Assembly (NCBI RefSeq): GCF_002006345.1
Contig: NZ_LZZM01000032.1
Location: 43,139 to 107,138, forward strand
Source of the DNA: Clostridium puniceum
Lineage (GTDB): Bacteria; Bacillota; Clostridia; Clostridiales; Clostridiaceae
DNA length: 64,000 nucleotides
Direction of reading: 5' to 3'
Shown here: positions 33,203 through 42,307 of the stretch, piece after piece
Position numbering within the stretch: position 1 is the first letter of the stretch
How the letters are laid out: every line of letters starts with the position of its first letter
Position numbers and translations under genes: made by a program
The notes under the pieces: generated by a model
What the model was told of the DNA's origin: nothing
Seen by the model: the letters and a program-made list of their open reading frames with translations, nothing else
Database searches by the model: none

Positions 33203-34165
33203 TTATTCATACTTAACTCTAGGGTCTGCTACAGCATATAAAATATCTGCAATCAAATTAGATAGAAGCGTTACTACTGCAAATATCATTACAAGCCCCA
33301 TAATCAAAGAATAGTCCCTATTGGTTACTGATTCATAATTTAATCTACCTATTCCTGGCCATACAAAAATTGTTTCTGTAAGTAATGCCCCTGAAAATAG
33401 TGCAGGGAGTTCTAAGCTAATAATTGTTATAATTGGAATCAGTGCATTTTTAAAAGCATGCTTTAAAACAATTCCAACAGAAGATACCCCTTTTGCCTTT
33501 GCAGTTCTTATATAATCCTGGCTTATTATATTTATCATGCTTGATCTGGTATATCTCATAAAAGCAGCTGTATTTATCATTGCTAGTACGATAGTTGGTA
33601 AAATCATATGATTGAAAATATCTATAATATGATTTATTCCTATGTAATTCTTTCCTACGGTAACCATGCCCGATACTGGTAGAACTTTTAAGTCAACTGC
33701 AAATATTTTAATTAAAAGCATTCCAAAGAAAAATGCTGGAATAGATAATCCTATAAAAGCTAGTACCGTCGAAACATAATCAAAAATTGAATATCTTTTC
33801 ACAGAACTTATCATTCCTATCGGTATCGCTATTAATACACTCAAAAACAATGAGGCTCCTCCAAGTAGTACTGTATTACCAATCCTTGATTTTATAACAT
33901 CTATTACTGGTTGTTTATAAGCAATTGAATATCCTAAGTCTCCACTTACAGCTCTAGTTATCCATTTAAAATATTTAATTGGAAGCGGATCATAATATCC
34001 TATCTGCCTAAGCATCTGCTCTTTTACTTCTTCTGTTACAGTTGGATCTACCATATTAGAATATGGATTTCCTGGCTGACAATTAATAAGAATAAATACT
34101 ATTATAGATATACCTAAAAGTATTGGAATAGTGTTTAGCATACGTTTTAATGCATATTTAAACAT
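33203..34165 (-). CDS. dppB: Peptide ABC transporter permease, OppB/DppB type
   Basis: 320 aa inner-membrane channel subunit with the N-terminal MFKYALKRMLNTIPILLGI helix and an EAA-type loop (RTAKAKGVSSVGIVLKHAFKNA cut at the family's usual place). The ATG has an AGGAAGG site. It is separated from the binding-protein gene by 248 bases holding two hairpins, which probably lowers its expression relative to the binding protein, as usual in such operons. Confidence 0.9.
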   Translation of the reverse strand: MFKYALKRMLNTIPILLGISIIVFILINCQPGNPYSNMVDPTVTEEVKEQMLRQIGYYDPLPIKYFKWITRAVSGDLGYSIAYKQPVIDVIKSRIGNTVLLGGASLFLSVLIAIPIGMISSVKRYSIFDYVSTVLAFIGLSIPAFFFGMLLIKIFAVDLKVLPVSGMVTVGKNYIGINHIIDIFNHMILPTIVLAMINTAAFMRYTRSSMINIISQDYIRTAKAKGVSSVGIVLKHAFKNALIPIITIISLELPALFSGALLTETIFVWPGIGRLNYESVTNRDYSLIMGLVMIFAVVTLLSNLIADILYAVADPRVKYE

Positions 34166-34316
34166 TCATTTACCTTCCTTTCTATCATTTAATTCTCTCT
34201 TAATCCCTCTTCTATTTCCTTTATTTTAAAAAATAATAATTTCGCTAATAATTATATTTAGTTTAATCAGCTACATTTTTAACTAAATTATCTAGGTAAA
34301 TACTCTAATAATACAT

Positions 34317-34399
34317 ATGGGGCTTAACGCCCCATACAATAATATATTCTAATTAGCAATTCATAATTTCTGCTATATATACTAAATGTTATGAATTGC
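34317..34399 (-). promoter_or_regulatory. Two intercistronic hairpins between the binding-protein and permease genes
   Basis: ATGGGGC/GCCCCAT (34317-34323 with 34329-34335) and GCAATTCATAA/TTATGAATTGC (34356-34366 with 34389-34399). Neither has a long T tail, so partial termination or mRNA 3'-end protection of the binding-protein message is more likely than full termination. Confidence 0.5.
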
Positions 34400-34413
34400 A
34401 ATTTCTATAAGTT

Positions 34414-36066
34414 TTATTGTTCTAAATACCAATTTTGAACATTTGAAAATTCATAATAAGAACCTGGTTTATAATTTTTTAATTTTTGATTATATGCTAC
34501 TCCTTCATTTGGGCTATATAATAATACTGCTGGAACTGTTTCATTAAATTCCTTTGCCAATTCTTTATAAGTTGCTTTACGTTTATTTTGATCAAAATCA
34601 CTTCTTCCAGCATCAATAAGCTTATCAATACTTTGACTTGAAAAACTTTCATACTTTCCAAATATGCTTCCTGGATTCGAATACCATGAAGTCTTAATAT
34701 CTGGATCTATATCATTACTCCACCCTAAAAGGAATAAATCAAAATTCTTACTTTCCAACTGTTTTGTAAGACTTGCATATTCCATACTTTCAAGACTAAG
34801 TTCAATACCAATATCTTTTAAGTTTTGTTGTATTAATACAGCAGCCTGCTCTCTTGGTTTATTACCTGTTGAATATTTTAAAGTTAATTTTAATGGCTTT
34901 CCATCTTTGTGAAATGCTCCATCTTTTTCTTCATAACTTGCTTCTTTTAATAATGATTTAGCTTTTTCTCCGTCATAGCTGTATTGGCTAAGTTCTTCTT
35001 CTCCTGGATTTGCCCAGCTTCCTCCTGAAAATACAGTATTAACAACTTTGCCATGACCATCTAAAACACTATCAACTATACCTTTACGATTTATTGCATA
35101 CGCTAATGCTTGCCTCACCTTATTATCTTTGAATGTGGAGTTTTCAAAATTAAAGCCCATAAATTGATAACTAATGCCATCATATTCATTTACAGTTATT
35201 CCTGCATTTTTATATATGTCAATATCTTTTTGCTTAAATGATGATAATGGTGCTATATCTAAATCTCCTTTTATAAGCTCCGACTGTGCTGTATCTTGAT
35301 TGGTAACTTTGAATATAATTTTATCTAATTTAGGTTCTCCTAAGTTATAATCTGCATATTTATCTAATTCCACATATTGATCTGGAACAAATTCTTTAAA
35401 TTTGAAAGGTCCGCTTCCAATTGGTTTTTTAAGCTGTTCACTCTTTGACCATTGAGCTACAGGTATCTTTTCCCATACATGCTTAGGAATTATACCTCTA
35501 GATGCAAATGTGGCAAGTCCTGGTGCAAAAACTTTTGAGAAAGTAAAGCTTATAGTATGTTCATCAATAACTTTTATGCCTGAAACGCTACTTGCCTTTT
35601 TATCTTTATAATCTTTTGCTCCTTCTACATTTTCTATTTGTGCAAATCTTGGCCCATCATAGTCTGGATCAGCAATAGTCGTAAATGTATAAGCAACATC
35701 ATCAGCTGTTACTGGTTGTCCATCATGCCATTTTGCATTTTTATTTAAATGAAACGTTATTATTAATTGATCATCTGATACTTCATATTTATCTGCAAGA
35801 GATGGTACATAATTACCATTTTCATCTAAATTTATTAGTTTTTCATATACAAGATCAACTATACGATTATCATAAATGTTATTACTGAAACTTGGATGAA
35901 AGGAACCTGTTGGAGAACTCCACAAAGCGTACCTTAATGTTCCACCTGATTTTACAGATGCTTGAGTAGCTTCTGTTTTTGTTGCTTCCTGAGGTTTGCA
36001 GCCTGTTAAAATAATTCCACTTAGTAAAAATAGTACTGTTAACAATGATAAATATTTATTTTTCAT
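34414..36066 (-). CDS. dppA: Peptide ABC transporter substrate-binding lipoprotein (family 5)
   Basis: 550 aa extracellular lipoprotein. Signal peptide with lipobox ILTGC, lipidated C23, then an SBP_bac_5 domain with the family segment (YEKLINLDENG, LADKYEVSDD) and C-terminal WSNDIDPD. It captures peptides or related ligands for DppB/C/D/F. The ATG has an AAGGGGGA site. First gene of the operon, under a sigma-A promoter with a CodY box inside the spacer. Family 5 members bind di-, oligo- and gamma-glutamyl peptides (glutathione in GsiB); the two downstream gamma-glutamyl hydrolase-like genes favour the last class. Confidence 0.9.
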   Translation of the reverse strand: MKNKYLSLLTVLFLLSGIILTGCKPQEATKTEATQASVKSGGTLRYALWSSPTGSFHPSFSNNIYDNRIVDLVYEKLINLDENGNYVPSLADKYEVSDDQLIITFHLNKNAKWHDGQPVTADDVAYTFTTIADPDYDGPRFAQIENVEGAKDYKDKKASSVSGIKVIDEHTISFTFSKVFAPGLATFASRGIIPKHVWEKIPVAQWSKSEQLKKPIGSGPFKFKEFVPDQYVELDKYADYNLGEPKLDKIIFKVTNQDTAQSELIKGDLDIAPLSSFKQKDIDIYKNAGITVNEYDGISYQFMGFNFENSTFKDNKVRQALAYAINRKGIVDSVLDGHGKVVNTVFSGGSWANPGEEELSQYSYDGEKAKSLLKEASYEEKDGAFHKDGKPLKLTLKYSTGNKPREQAAVLIQQNLKDIGIELSLESMEYASLTKQLESKNFDLFLLGWSNDIDPDIKTSWYSNPGSIFGKYESFSSQSIDKLIDAGRSDFDQNKRKATYKELAKEFNETVPAVLLYSPNEGVAYNQKLKNYKPGSYYEFSNVQNWYLEQ

Positions 36067-36251
36067 GATATTTCCCCCTTACTTATTGCGTTAATTTTTA
36101 TATTAATTTCTAGAGTCCAATCTTTCATATGGATGTATTATCATTAATTTTTTATTTTGTAATACATATGACTAATTAAACTCCATATATAATATTACTT
36201 TACCACTAAAATCTGTTTTCATACAATCCCCATTTGTTTACTTTGATATAT

Positions 36252-36280
36252 AGTATATTATTTTCAGAAATTTCCGTCAA
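36252..36280 (-). promoter_or_regulatory. Promoter of the peptide operon with an embedded CodY box
   Basis: On the minus strand, -35 TTGACG (complement of 36275-36280), a 17-base spacer, and -10 TATACT (complement of 36252-36257). The 15-mer at 36259-36273, TATTTTCAGAAATTT, matches 13 of 15 positions of the CodY consensus AATTTTCWGAAAATT and fills the spacer. CodY with bound branched-chain amino acids or GTP should block RNA polymerase here. Confidence 0.7.
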
Positions 36281-36357
36281 TGCTTTTTTTCATTTTATTT
36301 CTATTTATGTTATTTATTTATGATAATATCTTATTATTCTATATTTGATTATGTGTA

Positions 36358-36405
36358 AAAAAACAAGGCTAGGAAATTATAAAATTTCCTAACCCTGGTT
36401 ATATT
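36358..36405 (-). terminator. Terminator of serC
   Basis: A long stem (AACCAGGGTTAGGAAAT with ATTTCCTAGCCTTGTT, few mismatches) ends in a T run on the minus strand. The rest of the 373-base gap between serC and the binding-protein gene holds the CodY-controlled promoter. Confidence 0.8.
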
Positions 36406-36439
36406 TAATTTAGTATAAATATTTTAATAAAATAAATTA

Positions 36440-37522
36440 TTATTTGTTTTCTTCTTCGAATTTCTTCATAAAGTCTACTAAAGCCTTAACACCTTCTACT
36501 GGCATAGCATTGTATATACTTGCTCTCATGCCACCAACAGTTCTATGTCCTTTTATGTTTTCAAAACCAGCTGCTTTAGCTTCTTTTACAAATTTAGCAT
36601 CTAATTCATCGTTCCCAGTTATAAATGGTACATTCATTAAAGAACGATCTTTCTTAACAACTGTTCCATTGAACATACTACTTGAATCTAAGTAATCATA
36701 TAATATAGCTGCTTTTTCTTCATTTATCTTCTTCATTACTTCTAAGCCGCCTTTGTTTTTAACCCAGTTAAATACTTTTCCACATATGTATATTCCATAC
36801 GCTGGTGGCGTATTATATAATGAACTATTATCTGCATGAACTTTATATTTTAGCATAGTTGGAGTACCAGGTAAAACATCATCTGTGATTAAATCCTCAC
36901 GGATTATTGCAACAACAACTCCTGCTGGTCCTGCATTCTTTTGAACGCCTGCAAATATTAATCCAAATTTAGTTACATCTACTGGCTCAGATAAGAAATC
37001 TGATGACATATCCGCTACTAATATTCTATCTCCCACATCAGGTAATTCCTTATAAGTAGTTCCATAAATTGTGTTGTTATGACATATATATACATAGTCA
37101 GCATCATCAGAATATTTTAAATCCTTTAAATCTGGTATATATGAGAAAGTTTTGTCTTCTGAAGAAGCTAAAATATTAACTTTACCAAATATTTTTGCTT
37201 CTGATGCTGCTTTTTTAGCCCATTGTCCTGTAACAATGTAATCAGCAACCTTATTTTTCATTAAATTCATTGGAATCATTGCAAATTGTTGTGATGCCCC
37301 ACCTTGAAGAAATAATACCTTATAATTATCTGGAATATTCATTAATTCCCTTAATGTTTTTTCAGCCCCTTGTATGATACCCTCAAACGCTTTAGAACGA
37401 TGGCTCATTTCCATAACTGACATTCCAGTACCTTGGAAATCTAACATTTCTTCTGCTGCTTCTTTAAGAACCTCTTCTGGTAATACAGCTGGTCCCGCTG
37501 AAAAATTATAAACTCTTGACAT
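36440..37522 (-). CDS. serC: Phosphoserine aminotransferase
   Basis: PLP enzyme of serine synthesis: 3-phosphohydroxypyruvate plus glutamate to phosphoserine plus 2-oxoglutarate. 360 aa, full length for SerC, with the typical opening VYNFSAGPAVLPEEV, the motif MSHRSKAFE and the PLP lysine in AGVQKNAGPAG, then the C-terminal HRTVGGMRASIYNAMP. The ATG has an AAGGGGG site. It stands alone with its own extended -10 promoter (TGTTATAAT, complement of 37563-37568) and terminator; no serA is adjacent. Confidence 0.96.
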   Translation of the reverse strand: MSRVYNFSAGPAVLPEEVLKEAAEEMLDFQGTGMSVMEMSHRSKAFEGIIQGAEKTLRELMNIPDNYKVLFLQGGASQQFAMIPMNLMKNKVADYIVTGQWAKKAASEAKIFGKVNILASSEDKTFSYIPDLKDLKYSDDADYVYICHNNTIYGTTYKELPDVGDRILVADMSSDFLSEPVDVTKFGLIFAGVQKNAGPAGVVVAIIREDLITDDVLPGTPTMLKYKVHADNSSLYNTPPAYGIYICGKVFNWVKNKGGLEVMKKINEEKAAILYDYLDSSSMFNGTVVKKDRSLMNVPFITGNDELDAKFVKEAKAAGFENIKGHRTVGGMRASIYNAMPVEGVKALVDFMKKFEEENK

Positions 37523-37912
37523 TAAAAAAAGCCCCCTTTTGATAATTTTTTTAATCTTTAATATTATAACACAATTTAAATATGAAGTAATGAAATTATA
37601 GTTTATTAATTACAAAAACTTAAAAATAGTTCTACAATTTTTAATGTCCGAACAAATTATTATACATCCCCCCAAAAATTAAACTTTAAACTAATCAGCT
37701 ATTTTATTTATTAAAAATCTTTTACAAATCCAACATTACCCTATTTTATAACATTTTATTCCTGTTTTTGTAATTTCACCACATATAATATCATATTTTT
37801 CCCCTATAATACTACAAATTAGCTGAATTTATTGATATACTAATGTTATATAAACTAAAAGTTGCATTGTAAGCCACACTATAAATAACAAATACTTGAG
37901 GAGAAGATGGTT
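37523..37912. other. 390-base divergent region between serC and the HD-GYP gene
   Basis: It holds the serC extended -10 at 37563-37568 and a GAGGAG ribosome site at 37899-37904 for the HD-GYP gene. No gene or riboswitch was recognised. Confidence 0.5.
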
Positions 37913-38998
37913 ATGAGATTAGTTCCAATTGAATGTGTAAAGCCAAATTCAGTTATTGGTAAAACGCTATATGATATTGACGGCAGAATCTTAGTCAGAT
38001 CTGGATTGACTTTAACTAAAGGAGTTATTGATAAAATAAAAAATGTAAATATTTTATCAATCTACATAATTGATGAATATAGTTCTGAAGAAATTGAAGA
38101 CACTATTAAACCTGAACTAAGACAAAAAGCAATTTTAACAATAAAAGAAGCTTTTTCCAATATAAATAGAATTACTGTAGCTGACAAATTTTCCAAAAGA
38201 GAATCTGTATATTTTAACAACATTGAAAATATGGCTGACAGTTTAATTGAAAATGTATTAAACAATAAAAGTGTATTACTTTCATTAGTAGATATAAGAA
38301 GTATGGATAATTATCTTTATTCTCATTCAGTAAATGTTGCTGTAGCATCACTTACCCTTGGTATCGCTTTAAAGCTTCCTAAAAGGCAATTACAATATCT
38401 TTGTACCGGAGCTTTACTTCATGATGTTGGAAAAGCATTTATACCAAAAGAAATACTAATGAAGACCGAAGAATTAACAGCTGAAGAAACTTTAATGATT
38501 GAAAAACATTCATCCCTTGGATATAAGTATTTATCAGATTCTTATAACTTAAGTGCTCATACTAAAATAGTAGCACTGCAGCATCATGAGAGACCTGATG
38601 GCTTAGGTTATCCTAATAAGTTAACTAGTGATGAAATAAGTACTTTAAGTAAGATTGTAAGTATTGCTAATGCATATGATACTTTATCTGCTGGAAGACC
38701 AAATAGAAAAGCAATGTTTCCAAGTGATGTTTTAGAATACTTAATGTCTAATGCAGGCACAGAGTTTGATTATGATATAGTTAATACTTTTTGTAAAATA
38801 GTAATACCATTTTCTCAAGGAACTTTAGTTAACCTAAGTAATGGCGATATAGCTGTTGTACAAGAAACTTTACCAAACTTTCCTCTAAGACCAGTTGTAA
38901 AAATCATTAAAAGTTCTAACATTGAAACTATTGGCAAAGAAATTAATTTAATAAATGAAATTTCAATAACTATATCAAGTGTAAGATATGAAATATAA
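37913..38998 (+). CDS. HD-GYP domain protein, probable c-di-GMP phosphodiesterase
   Basis: 361 aa. The N-terminal part (1-110) is a small beta domain followed by helices. The HD-GYP domain (about 125-300) carries its metal and catalytic signatures: HSVNVAVAS, HDVGK (the HD pair), HHERPDGLGYP (the GYP motif) and the following YDTLSAGRPNRKA. It should degrade c-di-GMP, opposing the diguanylate cyclase at 21805. Of two nearby ATGs, 37913 is better spaced from GAGGAG than 37907. Monocistronic, ending at a bidirectional hairpin. Confidence 0.92.
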   Translation: MRLVPIECVKPNSVIGKTLYDIDGRILVRSGLTLTKGVIDKIKNVNILSIYIIDEYSSEEIEDTIKPELRQKAILTIKEAFSNINRITVADKFSKRESVYFNNIENMADSLIENVLNNKSVLLSLVDIRSMDNYLYSHSVNVAVASLTLGIALKLPKRQLQYLCTGALLHDVGKAFIPKEILMKTEELTAEETLMIEKHSSLGYKYLSDSYNLSAHTKIVALQHHERPDGLGYPNKLTSDEISTLSKIVSIANAYDTLSAGRPNRKAMFPSDVLEYLMSNAGTEFDYDIVNTFCKIVIPFSQGTLVNLSNGDIAVVQETLPNFPLRPVVKIIKSSNIETIGKEINLINEISITISSVRYEI

Positions 38999-39123
38999 AA
39001 ATATAAATTTAAAAATTAAATTTTTAAATAATCAGTATAGATTTTCTCGATATATTTTACATTTAAAGAATTCTTAATAATAGCAAACTTTTGCAAAACA
39101 AATATTTATAAATTTTCATAAAT

Positions 39124-39178
39124 AAAAATCATGTATATAAAGGTAACAATAATTGCCTTATATATGCATGATTTTTAC
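39124..39178. terminator. Bidirectional terminator between the HD-GYP and glycosylase genes
   Basis: AAAAATCATG...CCTTATATATGCATGATTTTT forms a long stem with A/T runs on both ends, suited to both converging transcripts. The rest of this 316-base gap shows nothing else. Confidence 0.75.
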
Positions 39179-39314
39179 TTTTATATGAATTTTTCAGAAA
39201 TCTTATATATTACACTCAATACCATTTTGAAAATTTCATAATCAATGGATATTTATTTGAAATTGATTATAAAATTTTCTTTTTTACTTAGTTTTACTTT
39301 ATTATAAACGATTT

Positions 39315-39926
39315 TTATCTTTTAGAAATATACTTATTACCTTTTATATAAAATCTCCAGGGAAAATCTATGGCTTCTTCTGCATAATCAATTCCTATCC
39401 TAGTAGTATCAATTATTTCAAAATTTTCTTCTTCTCCACTCTCTATATAAAATTCTCCTTTTTCATAAAGTTTCATGTAATTCTCTGACTTATTTATTGA
39501 AAATGCCATACATAATTTAGAAGGACCATTTGTAATAGCTTTTTTCTTTGATTCCGCTAATTCATCATAATTTTGATTAAACCTTTTTTGAGCCAAATAA
39601 TCAAATTCATTTAAAGGTTCTAATGCCCTTATTAAAACTCCCTCACCTTTATCTTCAGCCCCACTTATAACATTAAAACAATAATATTTTCCATAAATAA
39701 AATATACATATGCAATACCTCCTTCTTTGAATAAAGGTTCTGTTCTCTCAGTTCTTCTACCATTATAAGCATGGGATGCCTTATCTATTTCTCCTATATA
39801 AGCTTCTGTCTCAACAATCTTAGCTTTTAAAGTTACATTATCCACAGTTCTTACAACTACTTTTCCTAAAAGCTCTTTAGCTAAGATTAATGCACCTTTT
39901 TTATAAAATTCCTTATTTAAAATCAA
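39315..39926 (-). CDS. 3-methyladenine DNA glycosylase (AAG/MPG family)
   Basis: 203 aa, full length for bacterial members. It removes alkylated purines from DNA to start base excision repair. Family signatures: [11 protein letters not shown] near the N-terminus, [20 protein letters not shown] with the catalytic Glu, [14 protein letters not shown] and the C-terminal [16 protein letters not shown] start (39924-39926) after TTAGGTGA. Monocistronic. No oddities. Confidence 0.92.
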   Translation of the reverse strand: MILNKEFYKKGALILAKELLGKVVVRTVDNVTLKAKIVETEAYIGEIDKASHAYNGRRTERTEPLFKEGGIAYVYFIYGKYYCFNVISGAEDKGEGVLIRALEPLNEFDYLAQKRFNQNYDELAESKKKAITNGPSKLCMAFSINKSENYMKLYEKGEFYIESGEEENFEIIDTTRIGIDYAEEAIDFPWRFYIKGNKYISKR

Positions 39927-40386
39927 AATTTAATCACCTAACCTTAAATATATAAATTGTATTATTTATATTTTGCTATCTTTTATTTATTAAAAATATC
40001 CACAATTCATTTATATCTATCCACATTTTTTAATGTTCTCCATAATATTATGTGAATAATTTTTTTAAATAATCTCGAATATACGAGTTTTAATTAATTT
40101 TCTAAATTAAAACTATATACAATTACTAAGTATATGTAGCTTATTTATTAAACTACATATTAAGTTCTTTAATTTATATTTAACATAAATTCCTTATATA
40201 AAATTTCTATTATCCACATTTTAAGCTAATAATTCATAATCTTCAATTAATGATAATTCTATGATAACTTCTCTTTATAATAATAAATATGTATAGCTCT
40301 ATTATTTTTTTGCCATACATATTTATTATAAACTTATATTCTTTTATTTTTCCACAACATCTTTACTGAATAAAAATTGGTTAATA
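39927..40386. other. 460-base AT-rich intergenic region
   Basis: It should hold the promoter of the glycosylase gene (minus strand). The only clear structure is the terminator at 40281-40328. No gene was recognised. Confidence 0.5.
40281..40328 (-). terminator. Hairpin downstream of the aldose epimerase gene
   Basis: A perfect 14-base inverted repeat, TAATAAATATGTAT (40281-40294) with ATACATATTTATTA (40315-40328), AT-only, with a T-rich loop. A weak terminator candidate for the epimerase transcript. Confidence 0.5.
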
Positions 40387-41262
40387 TTATTTAACCGTAA
40401 CTTTAAACATACAGCTAAATTTCTTATTTACCTCTAATTTAATTACGCCTTCTTTTTCTATAAACTCACCCTCAAAATCATAATAATCTGCATGACCATA
40501 CCACGGCTCTATGCACACAAATGGTGCTCCATCTTTAGGTGCCCATATTCCCATATAAGGAAATCCAGTGAAGTCAACTTCTAAAGTTTTATTAGAATTG
40601 TTTGATTTTATTGTCATCTTATTAGACTTTAAATCTTCAAAAACTAAGGCATCATCTTTAAACAATTCCTTATTTAGTTTAAGTATCTCTGTATTTTCTA
40701 AGCATGCTTCTTTATCCTTTGATAAATATCCTTCTTTAGTAAGTGTGATTCTTTTACTGCTCTCTACTTCATTAAATTCAATATAACAATCATTTAACGT
40801 ATCATCTTTATCTATAGGACATAAAAAAGCTGGATGTGAACCAATTGAAAAATGTATTGGCATCTCATCAACATTTTCTACTGTATAAGTCACAATTACA
40901 GTACTTCCTTCTAGCTTATAGTTTGACTTTAAAGAGAATTTATATGGATATACTTTTAATGTATCTTCTGAATATCTTAATTCAAATGTAATTTCATCAT
41001 TATTATTTTCAACTAATGAAAATTCTGAAGTTCTAGCTAAACCATGTTGGGGCAGCTTATATGTTTTTCCATTAACTCTATATTTTGAATCTACAACTTT
41101 TCCTATTATAGGAAATAATATTGGTGCATGATACTTCCAATATTCAGGATTTCCATCCCATAAATACTCAGTTTTATCCTCTTTACTTGTTATAGACTGT
41201 ATTTCTCCTCCATGCGTACTTGTTTTAATCCTAATACTTGAATTCTCTAAAGAATAAATCAT
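40387..41262 (-). CDS. Aldose 1-epimerase family protein (LacX-like)
   Basis: 291 aa, galactose-mutarotase fold. It interconverts alpha and beta anomers of an aldose or hexose-6-phosphate. The fold's conserved residues are visible: LPQHGLAR (His), SIGSHPAFLCP (second His) and a Glu-containing FVCIEPWYGHAD near the C-terminus. The ATG has a GGAGG site. Closest to the LacX/YeaD-like group rather than classical GalM. No sugar operon surrounds it, so the physiological sugar is unknown. Confidence 0.87.
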   Translation of the reverse strand: MIYSLENSSIRIKTSTHGGEIQSITSKEDKTEYLWDGNPEYWKYHAPILFPIIGKVVDSKYRVNGKTYKLPQHGLARTSEFSLVENNNDEITFELRYSEDTLKVYPYKFSLKSNYKLEGSTVIVTYTVENVDEMPIHFSIGSHPAFLCPIDKDDTLNDCYIEFNEVESSKRITLTKEGYLSKDKEACLENTEILKLNKELFKDDALVFEDLKSNKMTIKSNNSNKTLEVDFTGFPYMGIWAPKDGAPFVCIEPWYGHADYYDFEGEFIEKEGVIKLEVNKKFSCMFKVTVK

Positions 41263-41430
41263 GATTTCTCCTCCATACTATTAGATATTTTTATCTTTTA
41301 AATATTCTGCTAGTTAATCTAGCACTTTTATATACACCGTTGAAAATTTAATTTATAAACAATTCTTTTTATAGAATCTCTGTCCTTATATAAAGATGAA
41401 TATTAAATTAACCTATTAATTTTGATATTC

Positions 41431-41940
41431 TCATAACTCTATTCTAACAACTTCCTTCAAACTTAAGCTCTTTTTCACATTTATTATTCTTTGATTAGTT
41501 GACCCTCTATACTTAAGTCCATCTTGCATTTTTTCTGCTTCAAATCTTCCATCTACAAGAACATCTATATTATTTAATAATTCATTCCAACCTAATCTCT
41601 TATCCTTATTTTCTATAATATATTCATAGGTATATCCTGTATAACTCCAAACATCTAACCCATTATCCTTAAAGGCTTTTGCCATATAAGCAAATTTATC
41701 TGCCTGCTCCCAAGGATCTCCACCACTGAAGGTAACTCCTTGTAATATTGGATTATTTAATGTATCATTTATTAATTCATCCATATCTCTTCCTTCTCCA
41801 CCATTAAAATCATGGGTATCTGGATTAAAACAACCTTTACAATTATGCTTGCATCCCTGCGCAAAAAATACTCTTCTCATGCCTGGTCCATTAACCAAGC
41901 TCTCATATGCTATTCCAGATAATCTTATAGTTTTCTCCAT
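41431..41940 (-). CDS. nrdG: Anaerobic ribonucleotide reductase activating protein
   Basis: 169 aa radical-SAM protein that installs the glycyl radical on NrdD. The CxxxCxxC cluster motif is in CKHNCKGC, with the typical surroundings VNGPGMRRVFFAQG and NPDTHDFNGG and the SAM motif TFSGGDPWEQ. The ATG has a GGAAAGAGG site. It is separated from nrdD (45907) by the aconitase and citrate/homocitrate synthase genes, whereas nrdDG normally form one operon. Confidence 0.95.
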   Translation of the reverse strand: MEKTIRLSGIAYESLVNGPGMRRVFFAQGCKHNCKGCFNPDTHDFNGGEGRDMDELINDTLNNPILQGVTFSGGDPWEQADKFAYMAKAFKDNGLDVWSYTGYTYEYIIENKDKRLGWNELLNNIDVLVDGRFEAEKMQDGLKYRGSTNQRIINVKKSLSLKEVVRIEL

Positions 41941-42307
41941 AATAATGACCTCTTTCCAAATAAATGTATCTATTATTAATAATATTTTACCACATACAAA
42001 TTAGTAATATTAGAAGTAAATTTAAATATATGTGTTGCAATTTTAATTCTACAACAAAATTAAGTAACAAGAACTAGTTTTAACGTAAATTATTTTTTGC
42101 AATATATATTCTGATAAATAAACTAGATATACTTAGTTACCATACATATTTTTACTTACATATAACTAAAAAATTAATTATGTATACTGTTAACTTAATT
42201 TTGATAGATAAAAGCAATATTATAAATAAATAAAGCACAAGAATCCAAAATTAATGAACTCTTGTGCTTTAATATCTGATTTAATTTTAATATTTCAAAT
42301 ATTACAA
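41941..42307. other. 367-base gap with the aconitase terminator
   Basis: Minus-strand stem AAAGCACAAGA/TCTTGTGCTTT (42232-42242 with 42260-42270) then TTTATTTATT, a rho-independent terminator for the aconitase gene. nrdG therefore needs its own promoter in the AT-rich remainder; no NrdR box was spotted there. Confidence 0.7.
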
